Assembly: GCF_023707985.1 (NCBI RefSeq)
Contig: NZ_BRCF01000010.1
Location: 27,842-91,841 of the forward strand
DNA from: Sporosarcina sp. NCCP-2716
GTDB taxonomy: Bacteria; Bacillota; Bacilli; Bacillales_A; Planococcaceae
DNA length: 64,000 nt
Reading direction: 5' to 3'
The position numbers were made by a program, and so were the translations under genes. Below, piece after piece: positions 17,933 to 25,222 of the stretch (position 1 is its first letter; each line of letters opens with the position of its first letter). Below the pieces are notes generated by a model. It saw only the letters and a program-made list of their open reading frames with translations, made no database searches and had not been told where the DNA came from.

Positions 17933-19103
17933 TCGCTACGGTTTTAAGAAGAAAGGCTACGCTGACTTGCTGGCCGAGTCGCACGAGAAATACCGGGAAC
18001 TGTTTGGTCAGGACGTTAATCTGGCCTCCTACACGCCTCTCGGCATCATCAGCCGCGTTCAGGCTTTTTTCTATGCGCGCATTTGGGAGACCATTGAAAA
18101 GGTATACAATAGCCGGTTTATCCGGAAAGCTGACGGAGTCTCGCTGGATTACCACGGCGGCGATAAAGGACTTCCGCGGAATCCAGCGCTGCCTTCATAT
18201 GTTGAGCTGTCGTTCACTGGAGAGCCAGGTCATCTGCTGGACGTCGGTGAAGAATTCACGACAGAAGGGGACGTGCATTTTGTCTTGCTCACGCCTGTCG
18301 CGCTCGACTTTTTTGGCAAGGGGACAGGCGAAGCCGTCTCGGCTGATGTGGGGGACTTTACGAATGTCTTGGCGAATACCATCACCACTCAGATTGAGCC
18401 GAGTGAGAAAGTTACTTCGGTGACCAATCCACTGCCCTCTGTAGGCGGCGCAGATCTGGAGAGTGATCTCTCTTATAAGAGGCGCCTCTTAAAAGCAAAC
18501 GAATCAAACGGTAAAGCCACCGCAACCGCAGTAGAAACAGCTTTGCAGAACACCCCTGGTGTCCGTTCTGCCAATGTGGTATTCAACCGGACGTTAGAAG
18601 TGGACTCCTCCGGGAATCCGCCGAAATCGTTGCACGCGTTTGTCCTCGGCGGAACAGCCGTTGACATCGCGGATTCCATCTTCAACAGCATGGGGGCGAC
18701 AACAGAGACAGTTGGTGCCTCCGCCGTGCCGATCGATGATCTCTCCGGAAATACACACGTTGTTCGATTCGATTATGCGCAGGTAGTGGAAATCTACTTG
18801 AAAGTGAATCTGGTCACGAACTCGGCATTCCAGGAAGACGGTGCTCGTCAGGTGCAAGACAAGATGATTGCAGTAATCGGTGGTGTTGACTCTGAAAAGG
18901 TAGAGCAAGCTGGGTTGTCCATGGGTGGGGATGTGATTCTGTCCCGTCTCTATGGTGCTGCGTATCAAGTTCAAGGAATCGAGGATGTCAAGATTTCCAT
19001 AGGGAAACTGCCGACCGCGGTGGGAGTTGTAAACATTTCTATTCTGCAAAACGAGGTGGCAGTCACAGGACCCGACCATATCGAGGTGATTGTGAATGCT
19101 TAA
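17922..19103 (+). CDS. Baseplate J-like protein
   Basis: A 393-residue wedge protein of the gpJ/gp47 family. Typical features are an N-terminal helical region (LASYTPLGIISRVQAFFYA), the domain around KADGVSLDYHGGDKGLPR, and the motif GADLESDLSYKRRLL followed by TALQNTPGVRSANVVFN. AGGAGGAGG precedes the ATG inside the wedge gene. It overlaps the next gene by 8 bases. Confidence 0.9.
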   Translation: MGLDRYGFKKKGYADLLAESHEKYRELFGQDVNLASYTPLGIISRVQAFFYARIWETIEKVYNSRFIRKADGVSLDYHGGDKGLPRNPALPSYVELSFTGEPGHLLDVGEEFTTEGDVHFVLLTPVALDFFGKGTGEAVSADVGDFTNVLANTITTQIEPSEKVTSVTNPLPSVGGADLESDLSYKRRLLKANESNGKATATAVETALQNTPGVRSANVVFNRTLEVDSSGNPPKSLHAFVLGGTAVDIADSIFNSMGATTETVGASAVPIDDLSGNTHVVRFDYAQVVEIYLKVNLVTNSAFQEDGARQVQDKMIAVIGGVDSEKVEQAGLSMGGDVILSRLYGAAYQVQGIEDVKISIGKLPTAVGVVNISILQNEVAVTGPDHIEVIVNA

Positions 19104-19725
19104 AGACATGCTCTCCATGTTGACCAGCGCCTTGTCCCAGAAACCTCAGTCGAACATCGGCAAGCTGTTTGCGGTCTTTGCTCTGCAGCATGATGAGGTG
19201 CTGCAGACACTTCGAAAGATGGAGGAGTGGGTGGATGTTGACAAGGCGGAGGGTAAGGAGCTGAACGAGTTGGGGGCCGACATTGAGCAGCCCCGTGGGT
19301 TGGCTACGGATGCTCAGTACCGAATGATGATCAAATCTAAGAGGATCCGCGCCAAGTCGGACGGCACCTACAATGCCATCATCGATGCTATGGCTAAGAC
19401 GTTGAACTGTCGTCCGTCCGATATGCGACTCACCAGCGATCGAGCCCTCGGCGGTACGGAACCACTCGCCCTCGTTGTCGAAAAGCTGCCGTTGGCTGTC
19501 ATGAACAATGCTGGTCTTACACAGAGCCAGTTGATCGCACTTATCGAGCGAGTAGCTCCAGGGGACGTCCGGGTTGCTTCTGCAAACCTGGAGGGGACTT
19601 TCGAGTTTGGCAGCATCGCCATGGAGGCGGACAGCGAAAAAGGGTTCGGCAATGTCGAGGGGACCATCGGCGGCTACCTCGGCGCTGCCTACGCACCTAG
19701 CGGAAATCAGGAACTACCGATCTAA
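19096..19725 (+). CDS. Tail protein I-like / YmfQ-like baseplate protein
   Basis: A 209-residue protein directly after gpJ, the position of gpI or YmfQ/XkdU proteins that connect the baseplate to the fibres. The helical N-terminal half contains EEWVDVDKAEGKELNELGAD and YRMMIKSKRIRAKSDGTYNA. The C-terminal half is Gly-rich and extended (LEGTFEFGSIAME), fitting a fibre-attachment arm. Assignment to one exact family is uncertain. Confidence 0.75.
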   Translation: MLKDMLSMLTSALSQKPQSNIGKLFAVFALQHDEVLQTLRKMEEWVDVDKAEGKELNELGADIEQPRGLATDAQYRMMIKSKRIRAKSDGTYNAIIDAMAKTLNCRPSDMRLTSDRALGGTEPLALVVEKLPLAVMNNAGLTQSQLIALIERVAPGDVRVASANLEGTFEFGSIAMEADSEKGFGNVEGTIGGYLGAAYAPSGNQELPI

Positions 19726-19740
19726 GAAAGGAAGATGGGA

Positions 19741-20481
19741 ATGGCATTTACTCAAAAGTTACCCGTGTGGCTCGCCCCTGGCGTTGAGCCTCCTGAGATT
19801 TTGAAAAACGAAGGATGGAAAGCGGGCATCAAGCCTCCGGACGCATATTTCAACTATCTCCAAAATACCGCATATCTGGCTCTCAAGGAATTGCAGGAAA
19901 AGGCTGTGGAAGCATCAGCGCTCGCCGGCAAGGTCGATAAAGAACCCGGCAAAGGGTTGTCTTCGGCAGATTTTACGACGGCCGAAAAGGCCAAGCTGGC
20001 CGGCATCCAAGCAGGCGCTACAAACTATCAGCACCCTGCCACTCATCCGGCCACCATGATTACCGAGGATGCGACGCACCGGTTTGTGACTGATGCCGAG
20101 AAAACGAACTGGAACGGCAAGGAGACTCCTGCCGGCGCCCAGGAGAAAGTCAACGCCCTGGCCGGCCCCGGAAACACGAAAACGGTGAAGCAGCTGGACA
20201 ATGCGCTTGCGACGCATTCGGCGGATGAAGCGCTGCACAACATACCTGTCAAAACAATCAAATCCAACATTGATGAAAATTATATTTTCACAACCGTTGA
20301 GCATCGAAGGAAATCCGATAACACATTAGTCCGTAAATCCGTTTTAAGTGGCGGTGAAAGCCCTCAGTACACGACCCGAACCATTACTCAATATGCAGCC
20401 GATGGTGTAACTGTAGTGGGGACCCCATCCATCTATACACTGAGTTACAACGATGATGGCATATTGACAAGCGAGGTGTAA
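19741..20481 (+). CDS. Tail fibre protein with DFTTAEKAKLAGI motif
   Basis: A 246-residue fibre. The N-terminal region (QKLPVWLAPGVEPPEILKNE) is typical of the part that docks on the baseplate. A DFTTAEKAKLAGIQAGATNY motif near residue 78 and a second partial copy (HRFVTDAEKTNWNGKE) are the shaft repeats common in Firmicute phage fibres. ATG 19741 is preferred over 19735 because of the spacing from GAAAGGA. The C-terminus is a short beta domain. It is probably a base for the next protein. Confidence 0.78.
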   Translation: MAFTQKLPVWLAPGVEPPEILKNEGWKAGIKPPDAYFNYLQNTAYLALKELQEKAVEASALAGKVDKEPGKGLSSADFTTAEKAKLAGIQAGATNYQHPATHPATMITEDATHRFVTDAEKTNWNGKETPAGAQEKVNALAGPGNTKTVKQLDNALATHSADEALHNIPVKTIKSNIDENYIFTTVEHRRKSDNTLVRKSVLSGGESPQYTTRTITQYAADGVTVVGTPSIYTLSYNDDGILTSEV

Positions 20482-20483
20482 GG

Positions 20484-21428
20484 ATGATTGATATTCGAGA
20501 ACATGGAATAGGAGTGGGAAAGAGGAACCCTTTCCTAGTAGTGGGAGGGAATAACCTCCTAGAACTGAGGAATTGCTATGCCACTGAGAAGTACTTTTAT
20601 GTAGACGAATACAGTGGCGTTTCGAGTGGATACGTAAAGAAGTATGACCGAGACTTCAATTTGATTGCTACCCTCACGTTAAAAGGGGAGAAGTATTTCC
20701 GAGATGATTTTCTCATAAATACCGACGCCGGACGAATGACTAAAATAAGACTCGATGATTTTTCCACTATTTCGTCCGTTTTTGTTGGCGATGAAATCAC
20801 TGGATTGTCTTTTGACTATGACGGGGGAATTACGATTTCTACATTCCGCAGTGGCTCTACCGTCAGGAGATATACCCAGAAATACAACAGTTCGTTAGCA
20901 GTTTTGCCAGGTACGCCAACGAGAAATATGGAGGACGTCTTATCCGGATTGGAATCAGACAACACATTTTTTTACGATTTTTATAATGGCGGCGGTGCAA
21001 TTGTAAAAAGAAAGTTCCCAGAAGGAACTGAAATTCTAAGAATAAATGCGTTAGGCGCCTTTTTAACAACCACCTCAACTCCTCAGTATATTTTTGCATT
21101 AAGGCGGACGACCAGCTCGGCGACTTTTGAAAAAATCAATGCTGCAACAGGGACTGTCGAAGTGTTGGAAACATTTCCTGTCGCGAAATTCTTAGCTCTT
21201 GCGAATTTCTTTCATGGCGTTTCAGCCGTGGTTGGCAACAAAGTATTGTTCTTCAGCCATGCCTTCCCCGGATTAAAAATCTATGACGTAGCTGGCAGAG
21301 AATTAAGTTACCATCCCGAAATAAATAATCGTATCGTCAATACGACTGTGAAAGGAAATATGATTTCCGCAGTTCACGCGAGAGAAGTCGATAAGTATGG
21401 CTACTTTTTCACTTTGAAAATCATCTAA
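20484..21428 (+). CDS. Putative receptor-binding tail-tip protein
   Basis: A 314-residue protein without a family I recognise. It consists almost wholly of short beta strands with repeated pattern blocks (YFYVDEYSGVSSGYVKKYDR, then similar strand-turn units to the end), which suggests a beta-propeller. It is clearly more AT-rich than the structural genes before it, as often seen for exchanged host-range modules. Position after the fibre supports a receptor-binding role; this is inference. Confidence 0.55.
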   Translation: MIDIREHGIGVGKRNPFLVVGGNNLLELRNCYATEKYFYVDEYSGVSSGYVKKYDRDFNLIATLTLKGEKYFRDDFLINTDAGRMTKIRLDDFSTISSVFVGDEITGLSFDYDGGITISTFRSGSTVRRYTQKYNSSLAVLPGTPTRNMEDVLSGLESDNTFFYDFYNGGGAIVKRKFPEGTEILRINALGAFLTTTSTPQYIFALRRTTSSATFEKINAATGTVEVLETFPVAKFLALANFFHGVSAVVGNKVLFFSHAFPGLKIYDVAGRELSYHPEINNRIVNTTVKGNMISAVHAREVDKYGYFFTLKII

Positions 21429-21443
21429 CAAGGAGGCAACACA

Positions 21444-21761
21444 ATGATCTATCTCAAACACATAAATGGAAAAGTCGCATTCACACACTTCATGCCGTTT
21501 GACGAAAAGGAAGGTCTCGGCAAATCCGAAGAGGAATTAAAGAAAGAGGGTATTCTCGTCGAGTCAATTCCTGAACCCGAGCAACGCGAAGGATTTGCGT
21601 CTATCCTGAACGTGAATCCTGAGGACAACTCCCTCTTCTACACATATGAAGAAGTCCCGATGTCACAGGAGGAACAATACAAAGCGGAGATTGACGGGCT
21701 AAAAGTATCGCAGTTGCAGCAAGATGAAATTCTTATGGATCTTATGTTGGGAGGAGTCTGA
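21444..21761 (+). CDS. Small tail-region protein upstream of XkdX-like gene
   Basis: A 105-residue acidic protein with an early beta region (MIYLKHINGKVAFTHFMPF) and a C-terminal helix (EEQYKAEIDGLKVSQLQQDE). AAGGAGGCA precedes the ATG. Proteins of this size and layout commonly precede XkdX-like genes in PBSX-type prophages. The function is unknown. Confidence 0.6.
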   Translation: MIYLKHINGKVAFTHFMPFDEKEGLGKSEEELKKEGILVESIPEPEQREGFASILNVNPEDNSLFYTYEEVPMSQEEQYKAEIDGLKVSQLQQDEILMDLMLGGV

Positions 21762-21762
21762 G

Positions 21763-21903
21763 ATGAAGGACGCGAAATACAACTTATTCCTGCGTAACTG
21801 GGTGAACGGAATCGCTCAAGAGTCTCATTTGGACAAGGCGGTCGAACTTGGCTATATCTCAGCTGATGACAAAAAGGAAATTATGAATAGCACTCGTAAT
21901 TAA
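21763..21903 (+). CDS. XkdX-like small phage protein
   Basis: A 46-residue protein (starts MKDAKYNLFLRNWVNG). It follows the preceding stop by one base and has GGGAGGAG upstream. The pattern, a short helix with a Trp followed by AVELGYISADDKKEI, is that of XkdX proteins near the fibre genes of Bacillales prophages. The role is unknown. It ends the tail module. Confidence 0.75.
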   Translation: MKDAKYNLFLRNWVNGIAQESHLDKAVELGYISADDKKEIMNSTRN

Positions 21904-21932
21904 GCATTCGGACCATAATGCGTCTTACGTAA

Positions 21933-21951
21933 AAGAAGGACTCCCTTCTCC
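21933..21951 (+). terminator. Possible weak hairpin after tail module
   Basis: AGAAGG and CCTTCT pair with a 4-base loop. There is only a short T run after it, so termination is doubtful. Confidence 0.3.
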
Positions 21952-21988
21952 TTTGTCGAATATTGGAAGATGAAGGGAGGGATATTGA

Positions 21989-22243
21989 TTGCCTGCATTT
22001 CAAGGTTTTCGTTATACCACGATCGTAGACAGGATCTTCTGTCCGATTCGAGGTAGTTACGAACTAGATAAGAATCAGCTAACTATCACATTTTCAGGAA
22101 CGGACATTGTTAATGAACTCTTTTATGCCAGACAGGAACTTGGAGATGTCTGTCTGATTGACGGCGGAAAGGAACGTCTATTCAGGATTAGCTCTGATAC
22201 TGTGATCAGAAATGGCAACCAGGTTATTCTATACGTCAAATAG
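21989..22243 (+). CDS. Small phage protein, unknown
   Basis: An 84-residue protein starting at TTG 21989, with GGGAGG 8 bases upstream. It is beta-rich (CPIRGSYELDKNQLTITFSG) with no recognised motif. It stands alone between the tail module and the lysis genes and is followed by its own terminator, so it may be a moron-type gene. Confidence 0.5.
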   Translation: MPAFQGFRYTTIVDRIFCPIRGSYELDKNQLTITFSGTDIVNELFYARQELGDVCLIDGGKERLFRISSDTVIRNGNQVILYVK

Positions 22244-22252
22244 TGGTATCAA

Positions 22253-22277
22253 CAAGCGTCCTGCGGGACGTTTTTTC
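22253..22277 (+). terminator. Intrinsic terminator before lysis module
   Basis: GCGTCC-TGC-GGGACGT hairpin followed by six T residues. Confidence 0.8.
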
Positions 22278-22316
22278 TATGCAGAAAAATAGAGAAAAGG
22301 GGTCGTGGGGTGAGAT

Positions 22317-22739
22317 ATGAAAGAAATCGAGGTGGGAGACAGCATGTATGAAATGCTCAAAAAGCAGGGTGAGTCCATCGTTGATCACGACAATCGTATC
22401 GGCAGCCTGGAAGAGTTGACACTGGCACTCAAAGAGGCAGACCGGCAGCATGAGGAAAAGCTTCTTCAGATGGAGACCCAAAATATTAAGCTGCAGAACA
22501 CAGTACTGACCACTAGCCGGGAGACACAGGAGATTGTCAGGGCGCAGGCGGACAAAATGTACGAGCTCGCGAAATCGTCTATGAACTATCAATCGCTGTC
22601 TGCCGAGCAGGCCCACGAACTGCAGATGGCCAAATTGAATGCTTGGGCGACGTTTGCCATGAAACTGAGTGGAGCCCTGGCAACGCTCGCTGGATCCGGT
22701 GGACTAATCTATTATGTGGTCACGCATTTCATTAAGTGA
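22317..22739 (+). CDS. XhlA-like protein: coiled coil with C-terminal membrane anchor
   Basis: A 140-residue protein of the lysis cassette. Residues about 20-100 form a heptad-rich coiled coil, and residues about 118-138 (LSGALATLAGSGGLIYYVVT) form one membrane segment. This is the layout of XhlA-type proteins that act with a holin, but at 140 residues it is longer than XhlA of PBSX. GTGGGGTGAGAT lies before the ATG. The holin gene follows immediately. Confidence 0.6.
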   Translation: MKEIEVGDSMYEMLKKQGESIVDHDNRIGSLEELTLALKEADRQHEEKLLQMETQNIKLQNTVLTTSRETQEIVRAQADKMYELAKSSMNYQSLSAEQAHELQMAKLNAWATFAMKLSGALATLAGSGGLIYYVVTHFIK

Positions 22740-22750
22740 GGAGAGATCGA

Positions 22751-23023
22751 ATGAACATCAACTGGAAAGTACGCATTAAAAATAAGTTCTTCTGGCTGGC
22801 CCTGGTGCCGGCTTTTTTGTTGGTCACGCAAATCGTCGCCGGCTGGTTCGGCCTTGAACTGGCAGCCGATCTGATCGGGGAGGAAGCGGCCGGATTCGTC
22901 AATGCGGTCTTCGCGCTGCTAGCAATACTCGGGGTCGTCGTGGACCCGACCACCGCCGGCGTGGATGACAGTAAACAGGCAATGAGATATCACGCACCTA
23001 AAAAGGAGGAAAAGCGATCATGA
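22751..23023 (+). CDS. Holin, phi LC3 family
   Basis: A 90-residue holin. The N-terminal INWKVRIKNKFFWLALVPA and the motif LGVVVDPTTAGVDDS are hallmarks of the phi-LC3 family. There are two hydrophobic segments (about 14-35 and 44-64). ATG 22751 follows TGAGGAGAG. It overlaps the zinc-ribbon gene by 4 bases. Confidence 0.92.
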   Translation: MNINWKVRIKNKFFWLALVPAFLLVTQIVAGWFGLELAADLIGEEAAGFVNAVFALLAILGVVVDPTTAGVDDSKQAMRYHAPKKEEKRS

Positions 23024-23151
23024 CAAAAACAGAGTGTGCCGTGTGCGGCAAAGAGATCGAAGTACTGGAGCAACGGAACGGGGAGCAGCTCTGCCAGGAC
23101 TGCTACGACAACTACAAAAACGAAGAAAGCGATGTGGTCGACAATGGCTAA
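23020..23151 (+). CDS. Small zinc-ribbon protein between holin and endolysin
   Basis: A 43-residue protein with two CxxC knuckles (CAVC at 6-9 and CQDC at 25-28), enough to bind one zinc ion. AAAAGGAGGAAA (23000-23011) gives it one of the best ribosome sites of the cassette. It overlaps the holin stop by 4 bases and the endolysin start by 8, so it probably carries ribosomes into the endolysin gene. The function is unknown. Confidence 0.65.
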   Translation: MTKTECAVCGKEIEVLEQRNGEQLCQDCYDNYKNEESDVVDNG

Positions 23152-23902
23152 AATTTTCATTGATCCAGGACACGGTGCTCACGACCCGGGAGCTGTCGGC
23201 AAGAAATCGAAGGAAAAAGACAACGTCCTGAAAGTCGGTCTGCGTCTGAAAGCATTGCTCGAAGCTGCCGGCCACACCGTAAAGATGTCGCGATCGACAG
23301 ACGTATTCATTCCACTGTCTGAGCGTGCCCGCGTGGCGAATAGCTGGGGCGCCGACTATTTCGTGAGCTTACACAACAACTCGGCTGTGTCGTCTGCGTC
23401 CGGCTTTGAGACATTCATTCATACTCATACTCAATCCAAGACAGCAGGCTTCCAGGCGGCCATCCACAAGGCGATTGCCAGCAAGATCGGTATCCATGAT
23501 CGCGGCCGTAAGCGCGCCAACTATGCTGTCCTCAGGGAAACACGCATGCCGGCCGTGCTGATCGAGTATGCATTCATCTCCAACTTGGAGGATGAAGCTA
23601 TCCTCATCAACAAAGTCGAGCAGCTGGCACAGTGGACGGCAGAGGGTATTACGGCGTATGTGGGCGGTACGGTCAAGCCGGCAGCAAAGCCTACTCCACC
23701 AAAAAAGGAGGCGATTCCATTGGCGGAACAGAAGAATGCAGCTCCGTCCGCATCCTTGGCTCCCGAAGTCGCGCTTGCGAAAGAAGCGGGCATTACAGAC
23801 GGGACGTATTTGCACCGTACGGCAACTCGTGAGGAAGTGGCCGCGATGAACTACCGGGTATATAAGAAGCTGGAAGCGGAGATTAACCAGTTGAAGAAGT
23901 AA
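23144..23902 (+). CDS. Endolysin, N-acetylmuramoyl-L-alanine amidase (Amidase_3)
   Basis: Cleaves the stem peptide from glycan strands at the end of infection. The ATG at 23144 begins MAKIFIDPGHGAHDPGAVG, the classic Amidase_3 start with a zinc His. A second zinc ligand region is YFVSLHNNSAV, and the catalytic Glu is in VLIEYAFISN. The catalytic domain covers residues 1-180, then a Pro/Lys-rich linker. The 60-residue C-terminal part has a GITDGTYLHRTATREEVAAM motif resembling one SLH-type repeat, probably the wall-binding part. No signal peptide, so export depends on the holin. Confidence 0.93.
   Translation: MAKIFIDPGHGAHDPGAVGKKSKEKDNVLKVGLRLKALLEAAGHTVKMSRSTDVFIPLSERARVANSWGADYFVSLHNNSAVSSASGFETFIHTHTQSKTAGFQAAIHKAIASKIGIHDRGRKRANYAVLRETRMPAVLIEYAFISNLEDEAILINKVEQLAQWTAEGITAYVGGTVKPAAKPTPPKKEAIPLAEQKNAAPSASLAPEVALAKEAGITDGTYLHRTATREEVAAMNYRVYKKLEAEINQLKK
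23720..23902 (+). CDS. Possible internally initiated wall-binding fragment of the endolysin
   Basis: In frame with the endolysin (codon 193), a TTG at 23720 is preceded by AAAGGAGG (23704-23711) with an 8-base spacer. It lies exactly at the start of the C-terminal domain. The product would be 60 residues (starts MAEQKNAAPSASLAPE). Internal starts that release the binding domain are known for several endolysins. The signal is visible; use is inferred. Confidence 0.5.
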   Translation: MAEQKNAAPSASLAPEVALAKEAGITDGTYLHRTATREEVAAMNYRVYKKLEAEINQLKK

Positions 23903-23910
23903 CCAGATAT

Positions 23911-24218
23911 GGGTATACTAAGAACTAGCTGATCTGACTAGTTTCAGAAACAGACCGCTGGTATCGGCAGGGTCGAAACCGGCCGTTGAATCGGTGGCGG
24001 AAAAGGTAGACGCTAACTAAACGCGGCCCCAGTTCCAGACGGCGTAGTTGTATGCGGGGACATAGTAACGGTGCAGACAACATGCAGGGTGCAAATCCCT
24101 GCCCGATTCCTTGCTTGTCTTGTTACAGGCACTCGACACCTTCGGGTGGTTCTTCTTATCGTGGTCAGCCTTTCGGATATAGGGTCGCAACCTTGCCGAC
24201 AGCACGCGAGTAGTATGC
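23911..24218 (+). ncRNA. Structured RNA with nested tRNA-Leu-like module
   Basis: No gene fits this stretch, but long-range pairings do. GTATACTA (23913-23920) pairs with TAGTATGC (24211-24218). AACTAG/CTAGTT forms a hairpin at 23923-23943. TCGGCAGGGT (23964-23973) pairs over ten positions with ACCTTGCCGA (24190-24199), extended by GCTG/CAGC. Inside lies a tRNA-like unit (23988-24110): acceptor GAATCGG/CCGATTC, D arm GCGGAAAAGGTAGACGC as in class II tRNA-Leu, stem AACTA/TAGTT with a 25-base loop instead of an anticodon loop, and a T arm GCAGGG-TGCAAAT-CCCTGC. No CCA follows. A CACC-TTCG-GGTG hairpin lies at about 24137-24148. Function unknown. Confidence 0.6.
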
Positions 24219-24235
24219 AGGCCTTCCTATAGGCT

Positions 24236-24277
24236 AAAAAAGCTCTCTCATCCATTGCGGACGGGAGAGCTTTTTTT
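24236..24277 (+). terminator. Strong terminator ending the late operon / structured RNA
   Basis: AAAAAAGCTCTC pairs with GAGAGCTTTTTT around a 17-base loop and ends in seven T residues. Confidence 0.93.
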
Positions 24278-24282
24278 ATTCC

Positions 24283-24311
24283 TTTACATACGAACAAACA
24301 TTCCCTATAAT
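24283..24311 (+). promoter_or_regulatory. Sigma-A promoter for the WYL/YolD genes
   Basis: TTTACA (24283-24288), a 17-base spacer and TATAAT (24306-24311), directly after the late-operon terminator and 22 bases before the next GTG start. Confidence 0.82.
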
Positions 24312-24333
24312 TATTTTAAGGAGGGGAACATAT

Positions 24334-24555
24334 GTGCGTAAAACGTTAGAGAGAGCGATAATGTTTGGTGAACTACTTGATATGGTTTACATAGCGGGCG
24401 ACGGCAAGATCAGCAGGCGGCGCGTCAGGGTGCTGCAGGTAGGAGAGTCATCGTTCCGTGCCTATTGCTACATGCGGGATTCTCGACGGACTTTTCTGAT
24501 CGACAATGTTCTTGCGCTCGTCCCTGTAGTAACACACGAAAGGGCTGTCATCTAA
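24334..24555 (+). CDS. Small WYL-like protein
   Basis: A 73-residue protein starting at GTG 24334 after AAGGAGGGG. It resembles a single WYL-type SH3-like fold (IAGDGKISRRRVRVLQVGESSFRAY, then the CYMRDSRRTF region) without a DNA-binding helix-turn-helix. WYL domains sense ligands or nucleic acids in regulators. Here the domain stands alone at the head of a four-gene unit with its own promoter. It overlaps the next ATG. Confidence 0.6.
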   Translation: MRKTLERAIMFGELLDMVYIAGDGKISRRRVRVLQVGESSFRAYCYMRDSRRTFLIDNVLALVPVVTHERAVI

Positions 24556-24920
24556 TGGGTGGCACTAGCTTACTGACTACAGAAGCGATTGATCAATTTG
24601 AAAAGATGATTTATCTGCCCATGTTGCTCACGATTTTAGACAGGGATGCCAAAGTCTTTGAAGAGATACCGGTCAAATTCAATTTGCCATATCTTTCTGT
24701 AATCACGAGGGCTACTGAAATTGTGCATAGTGATTTGACTTCAACACATTTATATTTCAAGCAGCACAAACTGAAGTTAGTAAATGAAGGGAACGACGGT
24801 GTCTTTACTTCATATCTTTTTATTATTGATTATGAACAATACAGAAGAAGATACTTAAATGTTCGCCTCCGTAATCACTCCGAGGAGCTTTTAAAAGTTT
24901 ATTTAGAAAGACAAAAATAG
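24555..24920 (+). CDS. Hypothetical protein in the YolD cluster
   Basis: A 121-residue protein starting at an ATG that overlaps the previous stop (TAATG). It is helical at the start (TTEAIDQFEKMIYLPMLLTI), with beta-type segments in the middle and a basic C-terminus (YRRRYLNVRLRNHSEELLKV). I do not recognise the family. Co-transcription with WYL- and YolD-like genes is evident from spacing. Confidence 0.55.
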   Translation: MGGTSLLTTEAIDQFEKMIYLPMLLTILDRDAKVFEEIPVKFNLPYLSVITRATEIVHSDLTSTHLYFKQHKLKLVNEGNDGVFTSYLFIIDYEQYRRRYLNVRLRNHSEELLKVYLERQK

Positions 24921-24934
24921 AGAGGATGATTTGA

Positions 24935-25204
24935 ATGACAGCAATACCAAAACCAGCAAAAGCAAAAAAAGCTGCCAGCGCTAGGCCACAGCTAACCGAA
25001 TATGATTACCAAGAGATTGGTGAGAAGCTCGATGAAGCAATAGAGTTCAAAAGCGAGATAGAAATCACGATTTTTATCCGAAAAAGATTGGAGCGGTATA
25101 TCGGAGTAATTTCGAGCGCAGATGGTCAAACAGGTAAGTTGTCGCTGCGAGTCGGTTATGAGGATGTGAAAATCAATATGAACGACATTGTAGGAATAAA
25201 GTAA
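24935..25204 (+). CDS. YolD-like protein, C-terminal half only
   Basis: An 89-residue protein. The segment EIGEKLDEAIEFKSEIEITI through GVISSADGQTGKLSLRV and the ending VKINMNDIVGIK follow the C-terminal half of YolD-like proteins. The N-terminal RGxxKW part seen in the next gene is replaced by a Lys/Ala-rich lead. AGAGGATGA precedes the ATG. It may be a truncated duplicate of the neighbouring YolD gene or a partner subunit. Confidence 0.6.
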   Translation: MTAIPKPAKAKKAASARPQLTEYDYQEIGEKLDEAIEFKSEIEITIFIRKRLERYIGVISSADGQTGKLSLRVGYEDVKINMNDIVGIK

Positions 25205-25222
25205 GTAGAAGGGGCTGATCAG

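Noticed and set aside
23988..24110. Ordinary functional tRNA-Leu gene
   Set aside because: D arm and acceptor stem fit, but the anticodon loop has 25 bases, the T stem has 6 pairs, base 55 of the T loop is G and no CCA end follows.
23903..24280. Group I intron, GOLLD-type RNA or RNase P RNA
   Set aside because: Core signatures of group I introns and RNase P are not seen, and the region is much shorter than GOLLD RNAs.
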